A stretch of 64,000 nt of DNA from positions 1,488,001 to 1,552,000 of the forward strand of contig JADJEE010000001.1 in assembly GCA_016709225.1 (NCBI GenBank), read 5' to 3'. Below, piece by piece: positions 12,422 to 21,207 of the stretch. How positions within the stretch are numbered: the first letter of the stretch is position 1; each line of letters starts with the position of its first letter. Both the position numbers and the translations under genes were made by a program. The notes beneath the pieces were generated by a model. It made no database searches, was not told where the DNA came from, and saw only the letters and a list, made by a program, of their open reading frames with translations. The DNA comes from Deltaproteobacteria bacterium (GTDB lineage Bacteria > Myxococcota_A > Polyangia > Nannocystales > Nannocystaceae).

Positions 12422-15070
12422 CTACGACCGCCGCGCGCGCTCGACCCAGCCGGCGAGCCAGGCGTGGGCGTCCCGCGGCGTCATCGCGTCGAGATCGAGC
12501 TGGCCGAGCTCGTCCCACAGCGACGCGGCCAGGCCTACCTCGGGGCCGGCGGCGGTCGACGGTGCCGCCGCGAAGAGATCCAGCTGCGGCCGCGCACCGC
12601 CGACGTGATCGGCCTCGAGCCGCTCGAGGATCCGCGTGGCGCGACGCAGCACCCGTGCGGGCAGGCCGGCGAGGCGACCGACCGCGATGCCGTAGCTGCG
12701 ACCCGCCGGGCCCGGGGCGAGCTGGTGGAGGAAGAGGATGCGCCCGCGATCCTCGTGCACGGCGACGTGCACGTTGCGAACCCCGGCGAGCGTGCCCTCG
12801 AGCGCGCACAGCTCGTGGTAGTGGGTGGCGAACAGGGCCCGCGCGCCGATCTGGTCGTGCAGGTGCTCGACGATCGCCCATGCCAGCGAGAGCCCGTCGA
12901 AGGTCGCGGTGCCGCGCCCGACCTCGTCGAGCAGCACCAGGCTCTGGGCGGTCGCGCGCTCGAGGATCTGCGCCGTCTCGCGCATCTCGACCATGAAGGT
13001 GCTCTCGCCACGACCGAGGTCGTCGGCCGCACCGACCCGCGTGAAGATGCGATCGCACAGCCCCACGCGCGCGCGCGCGGCGGGCACGAAGCTGCCCATG
13101 TGCGCCATCAAGGTCACCAGCGCGGCCTGCCGGATCACCGTGCTCTTGCCACCCATGTTGGGGCCCGTGACCAGCAGCAGGCGCGCCTCCTGACCGCCGG
13201 CCTGGGCCCGCACGAAGGTGTCGTTGGGCACGAAGCGCCCGGTCTCGAGCATGCGCTCCACCACCGGATGGCGCGCGCGCTCGAGCGCGAGCAAGGGCTC
13301 CTCGACGAGTTCGGGCCGCACCCAGTCGTGGCGGGCGGCCAGCTCGGCGAGCCCGGCCAACACGTCGATCGCCGCGATGCGCTCGCCGACGGTCACGAGC
13401 CGCTCGGCCTGCGCGCTGACGCGTCCGCGCAGCGCGACGAACAGCTCCAGCTCGCGCGAGAGCTGGCGATCGTGGGCGGCGAGCACCTTGGCCTCGTGGC
13501 CGGCGAGTTCCTCGGTCACGAAGCGCTCGCCGCCGGCGATGGTCTGCTTGCGCACCCATGTGCTGGGCACCTTCGACAGGTGCGCCCGCGAGACCTCGAG
13601 GAAGTACCCGAACACGCGGTTGTGCTGCACCTTGAGCGTGGGGATCTGGGTGCGCTCGCGCTCGCGCGCCTCGATCGCCGCGAGCGCGCGCTGGCCCCCG
13701 TCCCGGAGTCGTCGCTGCTCGTCGAGCTCGTCGTCGGCGCCGTCGCGGATCATGCCGCCGTCGCGCGTCACCGCCGGCGGATCGTCGACCAGCGTCGCCG
13801 CGAGATCGGCGAGCACGTCGTGCAGCAGATCGTCGCCGAGATCGATCGCCGCGGGCACCTGGCGGTCGGTACGTCGTCGCGCCAGCTCCGCCAGGCTCTT
13901 GGCCAGGGCCGGCAGCGCCGCCAGCGAGGCCCGCAGCGCACCCAGCTCCCGCGGCGTGACGGTGCCGAGCCGCGTGCGCGCCGTCAGTCGCACGACGTCG
14001 CGCACGTCCTTGAGCTGCGATTGCACGGTCTCGCGCACGCGGGCCTCGGCAACCAGCGCGTCGATGGCGTCCTGGCGTGCCGCGATGACGCCGCGGTCAC
14101 GCGAGGGGGCGCCGATCCACGCCCGCAGCGAGCGTGCGCCCATCGAGGTGCGCGTGGCGTCGAGCGACCACAGCAGGCTACCCCGGCGCGAGCCATCGCG
14201 CATGGTCTTCAAGACCTCGAGGTTGCGCAGCGAGGCCTCGTCGAGCACCAGGTGCTGCGCCGGCTCGTGCAGTCGCAGCCGGTGCACGAGCAGGGTCTGC
14301 CCGGGCTGCGTGGCCTCGGCATAGGCCAGCACCGCCGCGGCGGCACGCAGACCATCGTCGTCGATCGCCTGCAGCCCGCTCTCCTTCGCCAGCGCGCGCA
14401 CGCGGGCGAGTGTGGCGACGTCGGCGGCCGCCAGCGGCTCGAGCCGCGGCGGCTCGGGGGCCAACGCCGCCCGCAGCGAGTCATGCACGCCGGCGTCGGC
14501 CAACACCTCGCGGGGCGCGAGCCGCGAGAGCTCGGCCCGCAGCGCGCTCCACGAGTCGGCCCGCACGACCAGAAAGTCGGAGGTGCTCAGATCGTAGCAG
14601 GCCAGGCTGCACGGCCCGGTCGCCTCGCCGATGCCCGCACCGCTGATGGCCGCGAGGTAGTTGGGCTCCTCGCCGCGCAGGTGCTCCTCGTCGAGCAACG
14701 CGCCGGGGGTCACCACGCGCACGACGTCGCGCTTGACGATCTTGGCGCCGGGGCCCTTGCGGCGCCGCGCATCCTCGGGGCTCTCGAGCTGCTCGCAGAT
14801 CGCGACCTTGAAGCCGCGCTCCACCAGCGTGCGCAGGTAGCCGCCGAGCGCGTGGTAGGGCACGCCGGCCATCGGCACCGGGTCCTCGACGCCCTTGTCG
14901 CGGCTGGTCAGCGCAATGTCCAGCACGGGCGCGACCGCGACCGCGTCCTCGAAGAACATCTCGTAGAAGTCGCCCATGCGGAACATGACGATCGCATCGG
15001 GGTGGCGCGCCTTCACCTCGAGGAACTGGCGCATCACGGGCGTATCGGCCGAGTTGTGCGGCGCCGGCAT
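12422..15070 (-). CDS. mutS: DNA mismatch repair protein MutS
   Basis: 882 residues, normal MutS length. The N-terminus carries the mismatch-recognition Phe-x-Glu motif in MFRMGDFYEMF. The C-terminal ATPase has Walker A TGPNMGGKST, the DEVGRGT Walker B and the ATHYHEL motif. It binds base-base mismatches and small loops and starts MutL-dependent repair. The order of connector, lever, clamp and ATPase regions is intact, with no break. It stands alone: the SPOR-domain gene upstream has its own terminator. Confidence 0.97.
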   Translation of the reverse strand: MPAPHNSADTPVMRQFLEVKARHPDAIVMFRMGDFYEMFFEDAVAVAPVLDIALTSRDKGVEDPVPMAGVPYHALGGYLRTLVERGFKVAICEQLESPEDARRRKGPGAKIVKRDVVRVVTPGALLDEEHLRGEEPNYLAAISGAGIGEATGPCSLACYDLSTSDFLVVRADSWSALRAELSRLAPREVLADAGVHDSLRAALAPEPPRLEPLAAADVATLARVRALAKESGLQAIDDDGLRAAAAVLAYAEATQPGQTLLVHRLRLHEPAQHLVLDEASLRNLEVLKTMRDGSRRGSLLWSLDATRTSMGARSLRAWIGAPSRDRGVIAARQDAIDALVAEARVRETVQSQLKDVRDVVRLTARTRLGTVTPRELGALRASLAALPALAKSLAELARRRTDRQVPAAIDLGDDLLHDVLADLAATLVDDPPAVTRDGGMIRDGADDELDEQRRLRDGGQRALAAIEARERERTQIPTLKVQHNRVFGYFLEVSRAHLSKVPSTWVRKQTIAGGERFVTEELAGHEAKVLAAHDRQLSRELELFVALRGRVSAQAERLVTVGERIAAIDVLAGLAELAARHDWVRPELVEEPLLALERARHPVVERMLETGRFVPNDTFVRAQAGGQEARLLLVTGPNMGGKSTVIRQAALVTLMAHMGSFVPAARARVGLCDRIFTRVGAADDLGRGESTFMVEMRETAQILERATAQSLVLLDEVGRGTATFDGLSLAWAIVEHLHDQIGARALFATHYHELCALEGTLAGVRNVHVAVHEDRGRILFLHQLAPGPAGRSYGIAVGRLAGLPARVLRRATRILERLEADHVGGARPQLDLFAAAPSTAAGPEVGLAASLWDELGQLDLDAMTPRDAHAWLAGWVERARRS

Positions 15071-15133
15071 GACGACGGCGGACTTGTATCACGGCGCGGC
15101 GGCGGCCGGCCCTCGCGCGCGGCCAACCACGTG

Positions 15134-15165
15134 AAAACGCGACGGTCCCGGCAGGGATCCGTCGC
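15134..15165 (-). terminator. Intrinsic terminator of the SPOR-domain gene
   Basis: A hairpin with an 11-bp stem (GCGACGG plus TCCC on one side; one bulged base) and a GGCA/TGCC loop occupies 15139-15165. On the minus strand it is followed directly by GTTTTC. It sits 45 bp after the SPOR-gene stop and upstream of mutS, separating the two units. Confidence 0.65.
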
Positions 15166-15209
15166 GCATCGTGGGGGCCCACTCGCCCCTTTGGCGTGCG
15201 TCTTGGCCG

Positions 15210-15902
15210 CTACAGGCGGACGACGTACGCGATCATCTTCTCGGACTTCTCGAAGTCGCCCTTGGCGGTGAGGCCCTCTTCCCACGTGTCGAACTCACCC
15301 ATGCGGACGCGGTGCCACACGCGGCCCTTGATCTCGTGGGCCTCGACGCGCACGTCGTGGCCGTTGCTGCGCAGCGGCGCGGCGAAGGCCTCGGCCTCCT
15401 CGGCCTTCGCGAAGGCCTTCATCTGCAGCGTGAAGCGACGACCGGCGACGGCGCTGCTCGACGCGGCGAGCGTGGCATCGTCGAGCTTCGCGGCCACGGG
15501 CGCGGCATTGTCGCCGGCGGCGGCCTTCTCGGCCTTGCCTGCGGTGGGCTTGCCGGCCGACTTCGCTGCCGACGACGACGCGGCGCCGGGCAGCGCTGGC
15601 GCGGCGTCGGCCTCCGGCGCGATCGCGACCGGCGGCGTGGCCAACGGCGACACCGCAGCGTCGTCGCGCAGGCCCGCATCATAGGAGGTGGGCTCGCCCG
15701 GGGGCACGTCGAGCAACGCGAGCCCGGCGGCCGGCTCGGCGTCGGCCTGGGCGACGGTGTCGAAGTCCACCCGTCGTCCGACCATCACGCCGAGCGCGAA
15801 CACGAAGCACCCGACGATCGACAGCCCGAAGAACAGGAAGAAGATCTGGCGATTGTCGAGGCTCAGCTCGACCTTGTCTTTCCACTTGTGAATGTCTCGC
15901 AT
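15210..15902 (-). CDS. SPOR-domain membrane protein
   Basis: 230 residues from ATG at 15902 with GGAGA just upstream. A short cytoplasmic N-terminus is followed by one membrane helix at about residues 20-42 (FFLFFGLSIVGCFVFALGVM), an Ala/Pro-rich linker, and a C-terminal SPOR domain at about 155-230 (RRFTLQMKAFAKAEEAEAF...RVRMGEFDTWEEGLTA). SPOR domains bind denuded septal peptidoglycan, so a role in division or envelope maintenance is likely. The layout resembles FtsN/DedD, but the family member cannot be named from sequence alone. Confidence 0.87.
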   Translation of the reverse strand: MRDIHKWKDKVELSLDNRQIFFLFFGLSIVGCFVFALGVMVGRRVDFDTVAQADAEPAAGLALLDVPPGEPTSYDAGLRDDAAVSPLATPPVAIAPEADAAPALPGAASSSAAKSAGKPTAGKAEKAAAGDNAAPVAAKLDDATLAASSSAVAGRRFTLQMKAFAKAEEAEAFAAPLRSNGHDVRVEAHEIKGRVWHRVRMGEFDTWEEGLTAKGDFEKSEKMIAYVVRL

Positions 15903-16035
15903 GACGATCTCCGCACGCAGCAGGCCCCGCGGCAACGGGCGGGTTGTCGAAACCAAGGCCGCGTGGCGCCACCTTGATCGAGCCGCGATCGTTCGCCAAG
16001 AAATCGACGAACGCCCACCGCGAGGCGGCGACGCG

Positions 16036-17577
16036 CTACTGCACGATGCGAAGATGCGGCGCCGGATCACGCAGCGGGGCGTGCGGCTTGTCCTCGGGCA
16101 CCGCCCCCGTGGGGTTGGTGCCGACCCGGACGATCTCGCTGGTCGGCGGGTACTTCAGCTCGCGTGGCTCCTCGCGCACGAGCTCGCCGGCTTGATAGAT
16201 CTTGCGCGTCCGCTTCACCTTGAAGCCCCGCATGCCCCGTTGAGAAACCACTCGAGCACCCGCGCGCAAGCTATCGTCATTGCGCCAGATTGTCCCATAC
16301 GGGATCGACTCGACCAGCTCCCGCTCGAAGGCCACCTGCCAGGGCCTTCGCGCGCCGAGCACCTCGGCGTGCACCTTGCCTTGACGCACGACCATCGAGA
16401 ACACGACCGGGAAGTCGAACGGGTTGCGCATCTTGAGGTCGACGTCGGGGAACACGACCGTCGAGTCGAGGCCCATGTCGACGTAGCTGCTCGGACGACT
16501 GTGCGGGCGGTTCTCGAGCATCTCGAGCCCGGCGAAGAAGCCCGCGCCGTAGAGCGTCGAGCTGACCTGGCAGATGCCACCGCCGAGCACGTCGACGAGC
16601 TCCCCACCGGTGATGCCGCCGCCGTAGCGGAAGCCGTTCTCCGGCGTGCGCGGCCCGACCACGTCGTTGAACGAGAACGTCTCGCCCGGCATCAGCACGA
16701 AGCCCGAGAGCTTGGTCGCGCCGACCTTCACGTTGAAGGTGCGGTCGGCGTCCTTCTCGGCGGTCGAGTACGGGGTGTCGAACGAGCCCAGCACCGTCGA
16801 GATGTCGACATGCTGCAGCTGCGCCAATGGATCGTCGGCGACCGGTGGCTTCTCGGCGACCGGGAGCTCGACCGTGGCGCTGCCGGCTGCGAGCCCGACC
16901 GCGACCGCCGAGAGCGCGTCGTGGGCCAGCAGTGCGCTGCCGGGCTCGGCCGCATCGACGCGGCGTCGCTCGAGATCGAGGCGCGTCGCCAGCGACGGTC
17001 GATCGACTGCGGGCGCCAGCTCGACCAGCTGCGCGAGCGCAGCGGGCTCGTCGAAGCGGAAGCTCATCGGCACGTCGATGCCGTGGCGCGCCGCGAGCAC
17101 ACGGGTATGGAGATCGTCGAGCAGGTGGCCCGACTTGCCGACCCGGGTCAGCTGCTCGACCGCCAGCGTGGGCTCGGCGAGCGCGCCCATCACCCGCGGC
17201 GAGCGGGTCACCTCGACCTCACCGGCGCGCAACGTGATCGGCCGATCGAGCGCAGCCTGGGCGGCGGCGCTGACCACCGCATCGAGACCCTCGCCGGCGA
17301 GACCGCCGACGGCGAGACCGCCCGCGCGCACCCCCGCGATCGGGCGCGGATCCTCGAGCGATGCGCGATAGGAGCCCGCGGCCTGGCCGAGGGCCACGAC
17401 CACGGCGGCCGTCAACGCCACCGCTTCGGCACGCGCCAGCCAGCGCGTCACCGTGGCCGGTGTGTGCGCGTGGTGGCGCGACGGACGTCGCGCTCGGCCC
17501 GACGCCGGGCCCGCAAGGCGGGAGGCGTGGGCGGGATCGGCCGCTTCGCCGCGCCGCTGCCCTGGGATGTCGACCAT
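16036..17577 (-). CDS. VanW-family protein with peptidoglycan-binding-like domain
   Basis: 513 residues. An Arg-rich N-terminus leads into one membrane helix (AVALTAAVVVALGQAA). A PG_binding_4-like region follows, then a VanW domain with LMPGETFSFNDVVGPRT, the GGGICQVSSTLYGA motif and NPFDFPVVFS. VanW-like proteins are membrane-anchored cell-wall proteins of uncertain enzymology; vancomycin resistance should not be assumed. The gene is divergent from the HEAT gene starting at 17694, and the two share about 115 bp of upstream DNA. Confidence 0.88.
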   Translation of the reverse strand: MVDIPGQRRGEAADPAHASRLAGPASGRARRPSRHHAHTPATVTRWLARAEAVALTAAVVVALGQAAGSYRASLEDPRPIAGVRAGGLAVGGLAGEGLDAVVSAAAQAALDRPITLRAGEVEVTRSPRVMGALAEPTLAVEQLTRVGKSGHLLDDLHTRVLAARHGIDVPMSFRFDEPAALAQLVELAPAVDRPSLATRLDLERRRVDAAEPGSALLAHDALSAVAVGLAAGSATVELPVAEKPPVADDPLAQLQHVDISTVLGSFDTPYSTAEKDADRTFNVKVGATKLSGFVLMPGETFSFNDVVGPRTPENGFRYGGGITGGELVDVLGGGICQVSSTLYGAGFFAGLEMLENRPHSRPSSYVDMGLDSTVVFPDVDLKMRNPFDFPVVFSMVVRQGKVHAEVLGARRPWQVAFERELVESIPYGTIWRNDDSLRAGARVVSQRGMRGFKVKRTRKIYQAGELVREEPRELKYPPTSEIVRVGTNPTGAVPEDKPHAPLRDPAPHLRIVQ

Positions 17578-17693
17578 CGTCGTCGAGGCGCACGCTAGGG
17601 CCCCGACGCCCTCGCACGCAAGAAACCCGCACGAACGAAGGCCACCCCGGCGGGTGGGAACTCCCGCGCTGGGAAGGCGTCTGCATCCGGGTC

Positions 17694-19091
17694 ATGATTC
17701 CCCGCGTGTCGGACTCCGAGGAGCCTTCTGGGCGACCATCCATCCAGGTCGTCACCACGCGCGCGACGCCGACCTGGGCGAAGCTGTTCTCGTTCGCCGT
17801 GATCGCGAACGCCGGCGGCATCGCGGTGTCGGTGTGGGTCGCCCGGCTGATCCGCAACGTGCCGGCAACCGACTCGGCCGAGCAATGGCTGCGCATCGCC
17901 GGCTTCACCGTGGTGGCCATCGCCGCGCTGTTCGACGCGCTCCTGCTCGACGAGCTGGTCTTCGACGGCGCGTTCCGCCGCACGCACATCACCGGGCGCC
18001 TGCCGGGCGCGGCCCGGCGCGACGAGGACGTCGAGGGCGTGGCGGTGTCGATGCAGCGCAGCACGTGGAGCTTCCCGGCGCTGCTGCTCAGCGCGGGGCT
18101 GGTCACGAGCATGGCGTTCAACTTCGTGACCCACGATGTCGACGGCTACTACAAGCACATCGGCATCTACCTCGGCGCGCTCGAGCGCGGCGACGGCCCG
18201 CGGCAGATCGAGGCCGTGAAGCAGCTGTCGATCCGTCGCGCGCCCGAGGTGTTGCCCGCGCTGCGGGTCGCACTGGCCAAGGGCGGTGAGGCGGCGCCGT
18301 GGGCCGCGTGGGCGATCGGCCGCCATCGCGACGTGCAGAACCGGCGCCCGCTGGTGCCGCCGCTGGTCGCCGCCGTGCGCACCGGCGACGACGCCACCCG
18401 CCGCGAGGCGGCGATCGCCCTGGGGCGGCTGCAGCAGCGCTCGATGGTGGTCGCGCTGCAGGACGAGGTCACCGCCGACCTCGCCGGCGGCGGCCCCGTC
18501 GATCCGCGGCTGCTCTTCGCGCTCGGCTCGGTGCAGGTGCTGAGCTCGCGCGAGGTGCTCGGCGAGGTGCTGCAGCGCGGCGATGCCCTGGCGCAGCGGG
18601 TCGCCGCGTGGGCGATCGCCCAGCACCGCGACCAACGCGGCGCCAAGGAGCTCGTCAACGTGCTCGAGGATCGCCTGCCCACCGCCGACGTGGAGCTGCG
18701 CTGCGCGATCGTCCACGCGCTCGGCATCTTCGCCCACGAGCAGTCGAACCTCGCGCTGGTGCGCACCTACGACAACTCGACCGACGCCGAGCTCGCCTTC
18801 GTGTGCCCGCGGATCCGCATCTTCATGAGTCCTGACGGTCAGGACGATGCCGAGGAGATCCTGCTGCCCGAGGACACCCTCGCGCTCGAGATCCTGATGA
18901 GCATGGGTCAGATGAGGGCAACCACCCCCGAGGTGCGCAAGGTCGTCGAGCCCTGGCTCGAGCGCCGCACGCAGGACGCCGACGTCACCGCCTTCGTGCG
19001 CGAGGGGGCGCGGGCGGTGCTCACGGGCATCCGCGAGGGTCGCGACGACCGCACGAAACCGTCGGTCGACGAGGTCTTCGGCAGGAAGTGA
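17694..19091 (+). CDS. Membrane HEAT-repeat protein
   Basis: 465 residues from ATG at 17694; a GTG at 17706 is an alternative start. Three hydrophobic segments lie in the first third (about residues 28-50, 64-82 and 120-140). A soluble HEAT-repeat region follows, with units such as GGEAAPWAAWAIGRHRD, TRREAAIALGRLQQ, LAQRVAAWAIAQHRD and LRCAIVHALGIFAHE. It is probably an inner-membrane scaffold. It leads a plus-strand group with a pseudokinase, a TPR lipoprotein and a further HEAT protein, which suggests one envelope-associated complex or pathway. Confidence 0.8.
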   Translation: MIPRVSDSEEPSGRPSIQVVTTRATPTWAKLFSFAVIANAGGIAVSVWVARLIRNVPATDSAEQWLRIAGFTVVAIAALFDALLLDELVFDGAFRRTHITGRLPGAARRDEDVEGVAVSMQRSTWSFPALLLSAGLVTSMAFNFVTHDVDGYYKHIGIYLGALERGDGPRQIEAVKQLSIRRAPEVLPALRVALAKGGEAAPWAAWAIGRHRDVQNRRPLVPPLVAAVRTGDDATRREAAIALGRLQQRSMVVALQDEVTADLAGGGPVDPRLLFALGSVQVLSSREVLGEVLQRGDALAQRVAAWAIAQHRDQRGAKELVNVLEDRLPTADVELRCAIVHALGIFAHEQSNLALVRTYDNSTDAELAFVCPRIRIFMSPDGQDDAEEILLPEDTLALEILMSMGQMRATTPEVRKVVEPWLERRTQDADVTAFVREGARAVLTGIREGRDDRTKPSVDEVFGRK

Positions 19092-19158
19092 CGCGCACCG
19101 GCCCGCGGGCCCGCGAGCCCGGATCGCCGCGACGTCGCGATCGCCTCCGCGGCTTGCT

Positions 19159-21207
19159 ATGGTCGTGGGGCCCGTGGAGCTCGTCGAACCCGGCACGGAG
19201 ATCTCGGCCGAGTCGCTGCGCATCGGCGGCCAGACCGGCGGGGTCGTGCGCATCGAGCAGCGCGTCACCGACCTGCCCCACGGTGATCTCTACCGCGGCA
19301 GGTTCGGCAACACCGGCGTGCTGGTCACCTTCATCGACCCGGTGCTCGCAGCCCAGGCCGACGTCCGCGCGTGGCTGCTGCGCAACGTGGCCCGCGCGGC
19401 GCCGATCGAGCATCGCAACCTGCTGACGCAGTACGGCCACGTCGTGCAGGGCCGCCGGCTCTACCTCGTGCAGGGCAACCCCGAGGGCCAGAGCGCGCGC
19501 GCGCTGGTGCAGGAGCGAGCCGCCCGCGGCCGCACCATCGATCGCGAGGCGGCGCAGACCATCGTCGGTCACGTCTGCAACGCCCTGGCCGCGCTGCACC
19601 GTGTGATGGTCCACGGCTACGTCACGCTCGACACGGTGTGGATCAGCGCGTCGGGCCGGGTGAGCCTGGCCGAGCCCGGCGTGGGCGCGTTGCTCGGCCG
19701 CACCCGCCGGCTCGAGCGCATGCGCAGCGAAGGACGCCTGCCGCAGCTGACGCCCGAGCACCTGCTGGCGCCGCCGCAGCTCGCGATCGGCAGCGACGTG
19801 TTCGGCGTCGCGAGCCTGCTCATCGAGCTGCTGACGGCGCGCCCCCTGCCCGAGGCCGGCACGCCATTGTCCGGCCTGGGATTGTTCGGCCCCGACGATC
19901 TCGTGCTCTGCCTCGAGCGCGCCACCGCGCCGGACCTGGGCGCGCGACAGCCCGACATCCTCACGTTCAAGGCCGAGCTGGCCGAGTCGCTCGCCGACGG
20001 CGCGGTGATCGATCTGCGGGCGCCCGGCGACGCGCGCAGCGGCTTCGCCGATCCGCGGATGCATGCCGGTCTGCCCTCCCCGATCGATCTGTCGCATCCG
20101 GGGGTGCCGATGCCGATGCCGCCAGGCGCGATGCCGCCAGGAGCGATGCCGCCAGGGCCAGTGCCGGCGGGCATGGTGCCGGCGGGCATGGTGCCGGCGG
20201 GCATGATGCCGGCGGGCATGATGCCGGCGGGCATGATGCCGACGGGCATGATGCCGGCGGGCGTGATGCCGGCGGGCATGATGCCGGGCGCAATCGCGGT
20301 GCCGCATGGCAGCGGCGTGCTGCCGCCCGGCTTCGCGCCGATGGGCGTGGTCGGGGTGCCGATGGCGGGCCCCGGCGGTGTGCCGACGGTGGTGCCGATG
20401 TTGGTGGGCATGCCGATGCACGCCGCGGCCGCGACTCCGCACGCGCCCACGCGGGCGCCTCGACCCAACATGGACACCGATGCGTTCGCCGAGCTCGATC
20501 GGGCGACCCGGCGCATCGCCGCGTCGGCGCCGACCGACGCGGTGCTCGAGCTGACCGAAGACGTGTCGCAGAGCTCGACCCGCCTGGCCTCCGACGGAGG
20601 GCGAGCCGAGGCCAGCGCATCGGCGCTGCGGCTCGACATCCGCGACGTCGAGGACGCGGCGCGACGGCTCGAGACCGTCGACGGCGAGCACGCGCCCGAG
20701 ATGGTCGAGCGCGACCCCTCCACGCCGCCATCCTCCGAGAGCGGCGCGTTCTTCGGCTCGATGGGCGATGCGGTCGCGGTGCCGGGGCCGGAGTCCCACG
20801 AGCGCGCACGCCGGGGCACCATCGCCATCGACGACGACGACATCGACGAGCAGCCGCGGGTGCACGGTCTGCTGCGCGACGGTCGGCCGCTCGGTGAGTT
20901 CACCATCGGACAGCTACAGGCGATGATCCGGCGCGGCGAGGTGTTCGCGACCGACACCCTCATCCACCCGCTGACGCAGCGCCGCGTGAAGGTGGTCGAC
21001 CTGCACGAGCTACGCAGCGAGCTGGGCCGGGTGGTCGGCGCGCCGCCACCGGTGGTCGCGGCGCCCTTCGCCGAGCCCATCGCGCAGCGACCGATGATGA
21101 CCGCGCCGGTGCGCGCCGGTGGCGGCACGGCGCTGTGGATCGCCATCGCGGTCGCGGGCTTCGCCGGCGCGGGGGTGTGGCTGTGGCTGCGCGCATCGGC
21201 CTCCTAG
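19159..21207 (+). CDS. Membrane-anchored pseudokinase with MPAGM repeats and GYF-like segment
   Basis: 682 residues. The first ~280 follow a protein-kinase fold (LNALAALHRVMVHGY-like helix, SDVFGVASLLIELLT), but the catalytic signatures are gone. The VAIK Lys position reads VLVTFID, the HRDLKPxN loop reads HGYVTLDTVWI, and DFG reads AEPG. A low-complexity Met/Pro/Gly/Ala stretch follows at about residues 315-375 with tandem MPAGM units. A C-terminal segment (HGLLRDGRPLGEFTIGQLQAMIRRG...) resembles the GYF_2-type domain found fused to myxobacterial signalling proteins. The last ~20 residues form a membrane helix, so it is tail-anchored. A binding or regulatory role is inferred. Confidence 0.8.
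   Translation: MVVGPVELVEPGTEISAESLRIGGQTGGVVRIEQRVTDLPHGDLYRGRFGNTGVLVTFIDPVLAAQADVRAWLLRNVARAAPIEHRNLLTQYGHVVQGRRLYLVQGNPEGQSARALVQERAARGRTIDREAAQTIVGHVCNALAALHRVMVHGYVTLDTVWISASGRVSLAEPGVGALLGRTRRLERMRSEGRLPQLTPEHLLAPPQLAIGSDVFGVASLLIELLTARPLPEAGTPLSGLGLFGPDDLVLCLERATAPDLGARQPDILTFKAELAESLADGAVIDLRAPGDARSGFADPRMHAGLPSPIDLSHPGVPMPMPPGAMPPGAMPPGPVPAGMVPAGMVPAGMMPAGMMPAGMMPTGMMPAGVMPAGMMPGAIAVPHGSGVLPPGFAPMGVVGVPMAGPGGVPTVVPMLVGMPMHAAAATPHAPTRAPRPNMDTDAFAELDRATRRIAASAPTDAVLELTEDVSQSSTRLASDGGRAEASASALRLDIRDVEDAARRLETVDGEHAPEMVERDPSTPPSSESGAFFGSMGDAVAVPGPESHERARRGTIAIDDDDIDEQPRVHGLLRDGRPLGEFTIGQLQAMIRRGEVFATDTLIHPLTQRRVKVVDLHELRSELGRVVGAPPPVVAAPFAEPIAQRPMMTAPVRAGGGTALWIAIAVAGFAGAGVWLWLRASAS
20101..20290 (+). 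repeat. 15-bp tandem repeat coding for MPAGM units
   Basis: Within the pseudokinase gene, 15-bp units of the form ATGCCGGCGGGCATG or GTGCCGGCGGGCATG repeat about eight times with few changes, preceded by shorter ATGCCGCCAGG-type units. Repeat boundaries keep the reading frame. Such a tract is expected to vary in copy number between strains. Confidence 0.85.

Noticed and set aside
12260..15271. Very long open frames antisense to mutS (and similarly antisense to uvrA at 38195-40240, the HzsA-related genes and the kinase)
   Set aside because: Arg/Ala/His/Val-rich translations without domains; they are by-products of high GC in frames opposite clear genes.
16036..17577. Vancomycin-resistance gene
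   Set aside because: VanW-family membership alone does not confer resistance and no vanHAX-type genes are nearby.
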